Positions 9,376-16,305 of a DNA stretch of 64,000 bases are shown here, piece by piece. This DNA comes from Anabaena cylindrica PCC 7122 (GTDB taxonomy: Bacteria > Cyanobacteriota > Cyanobacteriia > Cyanobacteriales > Nostocaceae), in assembly GCF_000317695.1 (NCBI RefSeq), contig NC_019771.1:434001-498000 (forward strand). The letters run 5' to 3'. Within the stretch, counting starts at the first letter, position 1. Each line of letters begins with the position of its first letter. Position numbers and translations under genes: made by a program. Under the pieces are notes generated by a model, which worked only from the letters and a program-made list of their open reading frames with translations, was not told the origin of the DNA and ran no database searches.

Positions 9376-9606
9376 ATGATTCGAGAAAAAGAGTTATTAA
9401 CAAAGTGGCGTTCCCTACCACAAGATAAACAGGAGGAAGTTTTAGAGTTTCTGGAATTTCTTTATTTCAAAAACTCTGCAAATAAACCTCCTCTGGCAGA
9501 ACGTTTGCGAAAGATTCAGTCTAGAATAGTTGCGTTTGGAAAGCCTTTATTAAATGAAGAGGAAATAGAAAAGGAACTTGCTAGTTGCAGAGGTGGACTA
9601 GACTAA
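9376..9606 (+). CDS. DUF2281-type small protein, probable orphan antitoxin
   Basis: A 76-residue charged protein of the DUF2281 type (EKELLTKWRSLPQDKQEEVL and a C-terminal EEIEKELASCRGGLD). Such proteins in cyanobacteria usually precede a PIN-domain (VapC-like) toxin gene and act as its antitoxin. Here the expected toxin is missing: an ATG follows at once (9606), but the frame after it gives no PIN motif, and the next gene on the other strand ends at 9674. It is probably the remnant of a toxin-antitoxin pair or a solitary antitoxin. Family assignment is moderately certain. Confidence 0.65.
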   Translation: MIREKELLTKWRSLPQDKQEEVLEFLEFLYFKNSANKPPLAERLRKIQSRIVAFGKPLLNEEEIEKELASCRGGLD

Positions 9607-9673
9607 TGCAAAAATATCAATTAAAGGAGAAGCATAGCCTTTTCTCTCCTCCTCTGCATCTGAAGTGTGAGAC

Positions 9674-10495
9674 TTACCCCCTTACTTCACCTTGTAACCA
9701 CCCTTCCAAATCAACCAAAGTAGAGAAATCCAACAAAGCATCACCTAACGCTTCCAACCTTTCCAGCGATAAAGCCTGAATTTTGGACAGAAGCAAATCG
9801 GGAATATTACCCAATCGGCGATTTAATTGTCGAAGAATAATCTTTCTTTCTCCTTCTTCTCTCGCGTCTCGCAAAGCCCTCGGTTCTTCCAAATTCAGTC
9901 CCAACATCGCTTCAATCTCCTCTCGACTTAGGTTAGAAAACTTGTAGACAATTATCGTTGTCACCAATTCTATTATCGCTTGTTCCGATTGTTGCTGTGC
10001 TTGCTCAAGCAAAAACTGCGCGGCTTCCACTGCTTCCGTTTCAGGAACCGTAGTCAGCAACATCAAACCCAATCCCAGCGGTTGCTGTTGTACCTTCCCG
10101 AACTCATCCAGATATACCCGTCGCACTTGGCCACTTTCCAACAAAGCACGGTGAATCATTGAGTTAGAGGGTTCCAAACTCCGAGAACCAAAAATTATCA
10201 CCCCAGACCAATCATCATAACGGATAGAATGCCGATACAGAAACAAAAACAACTCAGAAAAGAAGCGATGATACAAATCATCATCTTTTTGAAACTGCAC
10301 CTCAGCAAAAAATACAGTTTTAGAAACTGCATCACGAGGAGGTAGAAATACACCATCAATCCGAAATGCTGTTTCCTTCACCTCCACTGATTCAAACTGG
10401 TATTGCTTTGCTTCTGGGGGTGGTTCGTCCACCAATTCAAACAGCAAACCCGGAAATTGCTTAAATAACTTGTAAAATATCGAGTCCCGGCGCAT
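9674..10495 (-). CDS. DUF2887/DUF4351 protein, Rpn-like PD-(D/E)XK family
   Basis: A 273-residue protein of the type very abundant in Nostocales. The N-terminal part (MRRDSIFYKLFKQFPG, FRIDGVFLPP, VFFAEVQFQKDDDLYHRFF) matches DUF2887 and carries D and ExQ residues in the spacing of a PD-(D/E)XK nuclease core; the C-terminal 55 residues (LRQLNRRLGNIPDLLLSKI, LEALGDALLDF) match DUF4351. Related Rpn proteins are DNA endonucleases that promote recombination. Function here is unproven. The gene converges on the DUF2281 gene and its own decayed copy lies upstream at 10555. Confidence 0.8.
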   Translation of the reverse strand: MRRDSIFYKLFKQFPGLLFELVDEPPPEAKQYQFESVEVKETAFRIDGVFLPPRDAVSKTVFFAEVQFQKDDDLYHRFFSELFLFLYRHSIRYDDWSGVIIFGSRSLEPSNSMIHRALLESGQVRRVYLDEFGKVQQQPLGLGLMLLTTVPETEAVEAAQFLLEQAQQQSEQAIIELVTTIIVYKFSNLSREEIEAMLGLNLEEPRALRDAREEGERKIILRQLNRRLGNIPDLLLSKIQALSLERLEALGDALLDFSTLVDLEGWLQGEVRG

Positions 10496-10554
10496 TGTTA
10501 TTACTCTACAGCGTCCAAATCATGATTGTAGAGCTTAAGACATCAGGATTAGCG

Positions 10555-10625
10555 ATCGCTCTAGCAAAAACTGCACTGCTTCAGTTTCAATAACCATAGT
10601 CAACAAAACCCAATCCCAACTGTAA
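10555..10625 (-). pseudogene. Decayed fragment of a DUF2887/DUF4351 gene
   Basis: Bases 10563-10623 can be aligned with 10010-10080 inside the preceding gene (shared blocks AGCAAAAACTGC, AACC.TAGTCA, AACCCAATCCCA), with several changes and an internal deletion. It has no open frame. It is a relic of a second gene of the same family. Seen directly by comparison of the two stretches. Confidence 0.6.
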
Positions 10626-10666
10626 AACTTAATGCATCTGGATTAGGGATGTTGTAATATTCTGAA

Positions 10667-10753
10667 CGGAGAGGGAGGGATTCGAACCCTCGTATACATT
10701 ACTGCATAACAGACTTTCCAGGTCTGCGCCTTCAACCACTCGGCCACCTCTCC
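10667..10753 (-). tRNA. tRNA-Ser (anticodon GGA)
   Basis: An 87-base class II tRNA on the minus strand. The acceptor stem GGAGAGG/CCTCTCC, the D-arm GCCGAGTGGTTGAAGGC, the anticodon stem CAGAC/GTCTG with loop CTGGAAA, a long variable arm and the T-arm GTTCGAATCCCTC are all visible; discriminator base G is correct for serine. CCA is not encoded. Confidence 0.97.
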
Positions 10754-10858
10754 AGGGGTCACGAATCATCATCTTAAAACAAAAATGCAAAAAATGCAAT
10801 ATTAATAGAAGACTTTCTTAAAATAAATCTCAGAGTCCACATTTTTCGGCAAAACAAA

Positions 10859-11227
10859 ATGGTTCAGACGCATACAATTAGAGTTCACGATCGCGCTACC
10901 GGCACATCATACAGCTTGCAAGTTCCAGAAGACCGCTATATTCTGCACACAGCCGAACACCAAGGAGTAGAACTACCATTTTCTTGCCGCAATGGTGCTT
11001 GCACAACTTGCGCTGTCAGAGTTATCTCAGGAGACATTTACCAACCAGAAGCCATTGGACTATCTCCCGATTTACGCCGTAAGGGTTACGCTTTGCTGTG
11101 TGTGAGTTATGCCCGTTCCGACTTGGAAGTAGAAACACAAGACGAAGATGAAGTCTATGAACTCCAGTTTGGGCGCTTTTTTGGTAAAGGTAAAGTTAAA
11201 GCAGGTTTACCTTTAGATGAAGACTAG
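10859..11227 (+). CDS. 2Fe-2S ferredoxin with C-terminal extension (FdC2 type)
   Basis: A 122-residue plant-type [2Fe-2S] ferredoxin. The cluster ligands are in CRNGACTTC with a fourth Cys in LLCVSYARSD. Unlike photosynthetic PetF, it continues for about 22 residues (ELQFGRFFGKGK... ending LPLDED). This extension after DLEVETQDEDEVY is the mark of the FdC2 subfamily conserved between cyanobacteria and chloroplasts; its electron partner is not settled, and in most organisms it does not replace PetF. The start ATG lies 106 bp past the divergent tRNA-Ser. The next gene begins close to its stop, so the two may be co-transcribed. Confidence 0.88.
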   Translation: MVQTHTIRVHDRATGTSYSLQVPEDRYILHTAEHQGVELPFSCRNGACTTCAVRVISGDIYQPEAIGLSPDLRRKGYALLCVSYARSDLEVETQDEDEVYELQFGRFFGKGKVKAGLPLDED

Positions 11228-11297
11228 TACAAGGCAGAAAACAGGGTGCAGATATTTAAATGTGGAAATAGGGGCTTTAGAGAGGCTGCTGAGGGTC

Positions 11298-11822
11298 TTG
11301 AGTCGAAAAATAGGTTTTATCCTCTGTTTGCTACTTTTAGTAGGTTGTCAAGCTAAAAATCAGCCAACCAACATTCCCTCAGAGGTAAAAGTAGCGCGGG
11401 TTGTTAGTGGACAAACCTTAGAAGTGCTAGGTATGGCCGAACAACCCAATTTAATCTCCCAAGTGCGCTTAATTGGTTTAGACGCACCAGATTTAGGCCA
11501 GCGTCCTTGGGGGGATGATGCTAAAGAACTTTTAAACAGCTTGCTTGGTGATGCAGAAAAATCTATCAAGTTAGAGTTTGACTTAGAAGCCAAAGATAAA
11601 TTTGACAGAACTTTGGTTTATGCGTGGAAAGATCAGGTTTTGTTAAATGAACAAGTACTCAAACAAGGGTATGCTCTATTTGTAGCGCGATCGCCCAATC
11701 ACAAATACGACCAACGCCTAGAACGCGCCCAACAATGGGCTAGACTGATGGGACAAGGCATTTGGAACCCAGAAAAACCCATGCGTTTAACTCCCGGTGA
11801 ATTTCGCCGTTTATATCGTTGA
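11298..11822 (+). CDS. Thermonuclease-like (SNase) lipoprotein
   Basis: A staphylococcal-nuclease-fold protein. The SNase core is seen in VRLIGLDAPD, the conserved DKFDRTLVYAW (second catalytic Arg) and the C-terminal GIWNPEK. A signal segment GFILCLLLLVGC ends in a lipobox, so the protein should be lipid-anchored outside the cytoplasmic membrane. I place the start at TTG 11298, just before SRKIGF; an in-frame ATG at 11217 would overlap the ferredoxin gene and give an unusually long positive region before the membrane segment. The usual catalytic Glu position is not clearly conserved (DLGQRPW region), so nuclease activity is uncertain. Confidence 0.75.
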   Translation: MSRKIGFILCLLLLVGCQAKNQPTNIPSEVKVARVVSGQTLEVLGMAEQPNLISQVRLIGLDAPDLGQRPWGDDAKELLNSLLGDAEKSIKLEFDLEAKDKFDRTLVYAWKDQVLLNEQVLKQGYALFVARSPNHKYDQRLERAQQWARLMGQGIWNPEKPMRLTPGEFRRLYR

Positions 11823-11828
11823 AACGGG

Positions 11829-11856
11829 TAACAGGGAACAGGGAACAGGGAACAGG
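11829..11856. repeat. Heptamer array (GAACAGG), 4 copies
   Basis: One TAACAGG followed by three GAACAGG units, directly after the nuclease gene. It is an STRR-type short tandem repeat typical of heterocystous cyanobacteria; the same unit is seen at 56594. Confidence 0.8.
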
Positions 11857-11880
11857 TGGAGAATTATCCATAACCTCTTT

Positions 11881-11943
11881 CCAATGACCAATGACCAATG
11901 ACCAATGACCAATGACCAATGACCAATGACCAATCACCAATGA
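11881..11943. repeat. Heptamer array (CCAATGA), 9 copies
   Basis: Nine tandem units, one with a single change (CCAATCA). The last copy overlaps the start ATG of the inositol monophosphatase gene at 11940. It supplies several out-of-frame and in-frame ATG codons ahead of the real start. Confidence 0.9.
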
Positions 11944-12749
11944 CCAACTTACAAATTTTTCTAGATATTGCTACCGAAGCAGCTTTAGCCGCTGGTGTAA
12001 TTTTGCAAGATTTTTTAGGTAAAGTAGAAGACGCAATTACAGAAAAAGGACGACCTGGTGATTTAGTCACCGCAGCTGATAAAGCTTCAGAAAAAGTCAT
12101 TTTAGAAATTTTGCGTCGTCACTTTCCTCAACATTCCATCCTTGCGGAAGAATCAGGAAAACTGGGAAATCAAGATAATGAATATCTTTGGGCGATTGAT
12201 CCTTTAGATGGTACAACCAACTACGCCCATCAATATCCCTGTTTTGCAGTTTCCATTGGCTTATTTATTAATGGTGTACCGCAAATTGGTGTCATTTATG
12301 ACCCTTTTCGTGATGAACTATTTCGGGCTGCTGCGGGTTTGGGTGCAACACGCAACCGTCGTCCTATCAAAGTTTCTCAAACTGCTGAATTGAATAAAAG
12401 TTTGTTAACAACAGGGTTCGCTTATGATCGCCGGGAAACTGCTGATAACAACTATGCAGAATTTTGTCATCTCACCCATCTTACCCAGGGAGTGAGGCGC
12501 GGCGGTTCGGCTGCTTTAGATTTGGCTTATGTTGCTTGTGGTCGTGTTGATGCTTACTGGGAAAGAGGTATTGCACCTTGGGATGTTGCCGCTGGAGTAA
12601 TTTTATTACAAGAAGCTGGTGGCAAAGTCACAGCTTATGATGGAACCACTTTTAAAATCGAGTCGGGGAGAATTCTTGCTACCAATGGTTACATTCACAA
12701 CAGTCTCAGTCAGGAACTCATGCAAGTCACTCCTCTCCCTGATAGGTGA
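11940..12749 (+). CDS. Inositol monophosphatase family protein
   Basis: A 269-residue Mg-dependent, lithium-sensitive-type phosphatase (FIG superfamily). Metal-site motifs are present: the Glu in LAEESG, WAIDPLDGTTN and, near the end, PWDVAAGVILLQEAGG. Cyanobacterial members dephosphorylate inositol phosphate or histidinol phosphate; substrate cannot be told from sequence. The neighbouring hisZ makes a histidinol-phosphatase role conceivable but weak. I chose ATG 11940, where family similarity begins; earlier in-frame ATGs such as 11919 lie inside the CCAATGA array and would add repeat-encoded residues. No good ribosome site is visible because the repeat fills the leader. Confidence 0.88.
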   Translation: MTNLQIFLDIATEAALAAGVILQDFLGKVEDAITEKGRPGDLVTAADKASEKVILEILRRHFPQHSILAEESGKLGNQDNEYLWAIDPLDGTTNYAHQYPCFAVSIGLFINGVPQIGVIYDPFRDELFRAAAGLGATRNRRPIKVSQTAELNKSLLTTGFAYDRRETADNNYAEFCHLTHLTQGVRRGGSAALDLAYVACGRVDAYWERGIAPWDVAAGVILLQEAGGKVTAYDGTTFKIESGRILATNGYIHNSLSQELMQVTPLPDR

Positions 12750-12838
12750 GATAGAAAAACTGCTGACAACTGACCATTAAATATTACAAGCAGGGTAAAC
12801 TATAGAAAATTGCTGCTTGGGTGCAACGCTTAAATATT

Positions 12839-13777
12839 ATGTCGTTAAAAATAGATGGTGGACTATTTAAATATGATTTCATAGATCATCACGCAATTTT
12901 GTGTGTTCCGGTTGATGCAGATGCTAAAGAAGTTCGCAAACGTTATCTTAAAATTGCCCGTCGCTTGCACCCGGATAGTTCTGTTGTTACCAAAAGTGCT
13001 GATAAAGATATAGCAAATCAATTATTATCTAAGCTGGTTAATCCGGCTTACGAAAAACTTTCTGTAGAACGCAATCGCGCCGAATATAGTTTAATTTTGT
13101 CGCAAATAGGCAAGCGTTTAGCACAAGAGTCAACATCAATAGAACTCAGTACAGATATAGCTAAACAATTAGCGATCGCACCGAATATAGATTTATTGTA
13201 CAAAAGTGAAGTTGCTAAACTGGCTGAAACTCAATTTGATGAGTTGCAACAAGTATCCCAATTTATTAGCCAAATTAGTGAATTGAACTTAGTTTATCTA
13301 ATGCGGCGCGCAGGGCGGTTAATGAAAACCCCTCAATCTCTGCCAACTAATACCACAAGTAATACCAACACACCAGCATCACCACCACCACCACCACCAA
13401 AAGACGACTCACCGGTAGCACAATACCTCCGTCGCGCTCAAATTCTAATTGAAAAAAATCAATTTACCCAAGCCAAAGTAGAATTACAGGATGCCTTGAA
13501 GTTAGAGCCAAGAAATAGTCGTTGTCATAGCTTGATGGCAATCATCTATTTACAGCAAAATCAGCTAAAAATGGCAAAAATTCACTTTGAAAACGCATTG
13601 AGATTAAATCCCCAAGACAAAATTGCTTTGGAGTGGAAACCTAAGGTAGAGCAGGCTATGGGGATAAAATCTGGTACTGTTCAAGTGGATTCATCTCCAA
13701 ATACAGGAGATAATCAACCAGATAATTCTGGAAATGGCGGTTTGTTTGGTGGTTTGTTTGGTGGGAAGAAAAAATAA
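12839..13777 (+). CDS. J-domain and TPR protein
   Basis: A 312-residue protein with an N-terminal J-domain (EVRKRYLKIARRLHPDSS; the HPD tripeptide that stimulates DnaK is intact). A helical middle, a Pro-rich linker with six prolines in a row and two TPR repeats (residues about 190-260: KVELQDALKLEPRN, KIHFENALRLNPQD) follow, and the end is Gly/Phe-rich (GLFGGLFGGKKK). It probably recruits a DnaK chaperone to a client bound by the TPRs. The stop overlaps the hisZ start by one base, so the two are translated together. An upstream GTG at 12821 is possible but ATG 12839 is preferred. Confidence 0.85.
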   Translation: MSLKIDGGLFKYDFIDHHAILCVPVDADAKEVRKRYLKIARRLHPDSSVVTKSADKDIANQLLSKLVNPAYEKLSVERNRAEYSLILSQIGKRLAQESTSIELSTDIAKQLAIAPNIDLLYKSEVAKLAETQFDELQQVSQFISQISELNLVYLMRRAGRLMKTPQSLPTNTTSNTNTPASPPPPPPKDDSPVAQYLRRAQILIEKNQFTQAKVELQDALKLEPRNSRCHSLMAIIYLQQNQLKMAKIHFENALRLNPQDKIALEWKPKVEQAMGIKSGTVQVDSSPNTGDNQPDNSGNGGLFGGLFGGKKK

Positions 13778-14988
13778 TGGTGTATCAACCAGCAGCGGGA
13801 GCTAGGGATTTATTGCCCTTAGATGTGGCTCAAAAACGCTGGATTGAAGATAGGTTACAACAGGTTTTTCACCGTTGGGGATATCACAGGATTATCACCT
13901 CAACTTTGGAACGAATGGATACCCTGATGGCTGGTGAAGCAATTCAGCGCCAAATGGTGATTCAATTGCAAAATGGACAAGATGAAGAATTGGGTTTACG
14001 TCCAGAACTCACAGCTTCGATTGCGCGGACAGTTGTCACTCGCATGGCAGATGCTACCTATCCCCAACGGCTGTATTACAATGCTAATGTATTTCGGCGT
14101 AACTGGGAAAAGCGACATAATCGCCAGCAAGAGTATTATCAAGCTGGGGTAGAGTTGCTAGGATCAGGTGGGTTGCTGGCAAATGCAGAAGTGCTGCTGT
14201 TGATAGGCAATTGTTTAGAAGCTTTGGATTTGCGGGGATGGCATTTAATCTTAGGTGAAGCGGGAATTACCAAATCGCTGCTTGATGCTTTTCCGACTCA
14301 TCTGAGAAACAAAGTGCGGAGTGCGATCGCTCATCTTGACCGTGTAACTCTCGATACTTTGCCCCTTGGAGACGAACTGCATGAACGCGCTAAAATCATG
14401 CTCGATTTGCGCGGTAATAGTGCAGATGTCTTGCAAAAAGTCAGTAGTTTACATCTAGATGCAGACCAACAAGAGGCAGTAAATAACCTCAAATCCTTGG
14501 TAGAATTACTAGAATCAGAGGGTAAATTCCCCTTAATTCTCGACTTGAGCCTAATTCAAACTATTGACTATTACACAGGAATTGTGTTTGAAGTAGTCAG
14601 TGATACCGATGGGCAAGCTCAAGTTTTAGGGCGTGGTGGTCGTTATGATCAGTTGTTAGGGCTATATCATCCCCAAGGCGATAATATACCTGGAATTGGG
14701 TTTGAACTAAATATTGATGTTTTATACCAAGTTCTATCATCTACTCAGCAATTACCACAAAGTACCCCAGCTAGTAACTGGTTAGTAGTTCCAGAAAGCA
14801 AAAGTGCTGATGCTGCTGCCTTTGCCTATGCCCAAAAATTACGAGAATCTAGTGACTTAGTGCGAGTAGAAATGGATTTGGGGGGCAGGGATGCAGAGGC
14901 TATTCGTGAATATGCCAAAGAAAGAGCGATCGCACAAATTGCTTGGATTCAAGCCGATGGATCACCCAAAATTGAAGCAGTAAGTTAA
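13777..14988 (+). CDS. hisZ: ATP phosphoribosyltransferase regulatory subunit
   Basis: HisZ, a 403-residue paralogue of histidyl-tRNA synthetase that lacks tRNA charging. It associates with the short-form HisG to give the active, histidine-inhibited first enzyme of histidine biosynthesis. Visible: the opening AGARDLLPLDV, motif-2-like region RLYYNANVFRRNWEKRHNR, and LGRGGRYDQLLGLYHPQG. Length is normal for cyanobacterial HisZ and shorter than HisS because the anticodon-binding domain is missing or reduced. It overlaps the J-domain gene by one base. Confidence 0.92.
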   Translation: MVYQPAAGARDLLPLDVAQKRWIEDRLQQVFHRWGYHRIITSTLERMDTLMAGEAIQRQMVIQLQNGQDEELGLRPELTASIARTVVTRMADATYPQRLYYNANVFRRNWEKRHNRQQEYYQAGVELLGSGGLLANAEVLLLIGNCLEALDLRGWHLILGEAGITKSLLDAFPTHLRNKVRSAIAHLDRVTLDTLPLGDELHERAKIMLDLRGNSADVLQKVSSLHLDADQQEAVNNLKSLVELLESEGKFPLILDLSLIQTIDYYTGIVFEVVSDTDGQAQVLGRGGRYDQLLGLYHPQGDNIPGIGFELNIDVLYQVLSSTQQLPQSTPASNWLVVPESKSADAAAFAYAQKLRESSDLVRVEMDLGGRDAEAIREYAKERAIAQIAWIQADGSPKIEAVS

Positions 14989-15000
14989 CAGATTTGTAAG

Positions 15001-15024
15001 GAGTCAGGAGTCAGGAGTCAGGAG
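15001..15024. repeat. Heptamer array (GAGTCAG), 3 copies
   Basis: Three tandem GAGTCAG units just after hisZ, followed by a GAG. The same unit recurs at 18610 and 35877. Confidence 0.7.
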
Positions 15025-15164
15025 AAAGAAGGAAGGAAGGATGAAGAATATTTTTCTCTTCTGTTTCCTGCTATATCAAACATTATGTATCCTGAATCCT
15101 TACACAGATTGACAAATTGTTACCCTAGAAACTGCTGATTGATTAAAGAGAGGGAATCGAGAAA

Positions 15165-15392
15165 ATGCCACATACAATAGTGACTGACGTTTGTGAAGGC
15201 GTTGCTGACTGTGTAGCAGCTTGTCCTGTAGCTTGCATTCATGACGGCCCAGGTAAAAATGTCAAAGGCACCGATTGGTACTGGATTGACTTTGCAACCT
15301 GCATCGACTGTGGCATCTGTTTACAAGTTTGCCCAGTAGAAGGAGCAATTTTGGCAGAAGAAAGACCAGAATTGCAAAAAATAGTAGATTAG
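15165..15392 (+). CDS. 4Fe-4S dicluster ferredoxin
   Basis: A 75-residue bacterial-type ferredoxin. Two cluster motifs are visible: CEGVADCVAACPVACI (with an expanded first site, so one cluster may be 3Fe-4S) and CIDCGICLQVCPVEGAI. It is a soluble electron carrier; the redox partners are unknown. The start ATG follows GAGAGGGAA at about the right distance. A heptamer array begins at its stop codon. Length and composition are normal for the cyanobacterial 7Fe/8Fe ferredoxin. Confidence 0.9.
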   Translation: MPHTIVTDVCEGVADCVAACPVACIHDGPGKNVKGTDWYWIDFATCIDCGICLQVCPVEGAILAEERPELQKIVD

Positions 15393-15393
15393 G

Positions 15394-15428
15394 TAATAGG
15401 TAATAGGTGATAGGTAATAGGTGATAGG
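15394..15428. repeat. Heptamer array (TAATAGG/TGATAGG), 5 copies
   Basis: Five units, alternating A/G at position 2, directly after the ferredoxin stop codon. Confidence 0.8.
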
Positions 15429-15462
15429 AAAAAATTTACCTGTTCCCCGTTCCCTATTGCCA

Positions 15463-15504
15463 ATTACGAATTACGAATTACGAATTACGAATTACGAATT
15501 ACCT
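15463..15504. repeat. Heptamer array (ATTACGA), 5 copies plus one variant
   Basis: Five exact ATTACGA units and a final ATTACCT run straight into the ATG of the ABC ATPase gene at 15505, leaving no ordinary ribosome-binding site. Confidence 0.85.
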
Positions 15505-16233
15505 ATGACAATTAATTATTTATTAGAAGTTGAAAATGTCCATGCTGGATATATTAAAGATGTAGATATCCTACAAGGTATAAATTTCCGTGTTGAAGCA
15601 GGAGAATTAGTTACAGTAATTGGTCCCAACGGTGCAGGTAAATCCACTTTAGCAAAAACAATTTTTGGACTTTTGACACCCCACACAGGCACAATTACCT
15701 TTAAAGGGGAAAATATTACAGGTTTGAAATCAAATCAAATCGTTGAAAGGGGGATGTGCTACGTTCCCCAAATAGCTAACGTTTTTCCTTCCTTGACGAT
15801 TGAAGAAAATCTAGAAATGGGGGCGTTTGTACGGAATATTCCCCTGAAACCGCTGAAGGATAAAATATTTGCGATGTTCCCAAGATTAAGCGATCGCCGT
15901 CGTCAACGGGCTGGGACTCTCTCAGGAGGGGAAAGGCAGATGTTAGCAATGGGGAAAGCTTTAATGTTAGAACCCAGTTTACTGCTGTTAGATGAACCTT
16001 CTGCGGCTTTATCCCCCATCTTAGTAACACAAGTATTTGAGCAGATTAAACAAATTAACCAATCAGGTACAGCCATCGTCCTAGTAGAACAAAATGCTCG
16101 TAAAGCTTTAGAAATGGCAGATCGTGGTTGTGTATTAGAATCGGGACGGGATGCTATCACTGGGCCAGGATTGGAATTGTTACATGATCCCAAAGTAGGA
16201 GAATTGTATTTAGGTGCAGGTAAAGGACATTAA
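15505..16233 (+). CDS. ABC transporter ATP-binding protein, LivF/NatE type
   Basis: A 242-residue ATPase subunit of a branched-chain/neutral amino-acid (HAAT) importer. Walker A GPNGAGKST, signature LSGGERQMLAMGKAL, Walker B LLLLDEPSAAL, and the H-loop replaced by VLVEQNAR, as is usual for LivF. In Anabaena the similar NatE works with NatA-D encoded elsewhere, and no permease or binding-protein gene is near here. ATG 15505 begins the family similarity; the open frame upstream to 15421 is encoded by heptamer repeats and is not real coding sequence. Confidence 0.88.
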   Translation: MTINYLLEVENVHAGYIKDVDILQGINFRVEAGELVTVIGPNGAGKSTLAKTIFGLLTPHTGTITFKGENITGLKSNQIVERGMCYVPQIANVFPSLTIEENLEMGAFVRNIPLKPLKDKIFAMFPRLSDRRRQRAGTLSGGERQMLAMGKALMLEPSLLLLDEPSAALSPILVTQVFEQIKQINQSGTAIVLVEQNARKALEMADRGCVLESGRDAITGPGLELLHDPKVGELYLGAGKGH

Positions 16234-16305
16234 AACCCTCTGTTCATCAGTCTGATAAATTCAACTTGATTAAATAACTTAACTAAATTAATACAAATCC
16301 AGAAG

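Noticed and set aside
9585..9779. Open frame over the end of the DUF2281 gene
   Set aside because: Mostly antisense to the DUF2887/DUF4351 gene, starts inside another gene and has no PIN or other motif.
11864..12100. Minus-strand frames over the CCAATGA array
   Set aside because: Encoded by the heptamer repeat (VIGHWSL repeated) and antisense to a real enzyme gene.
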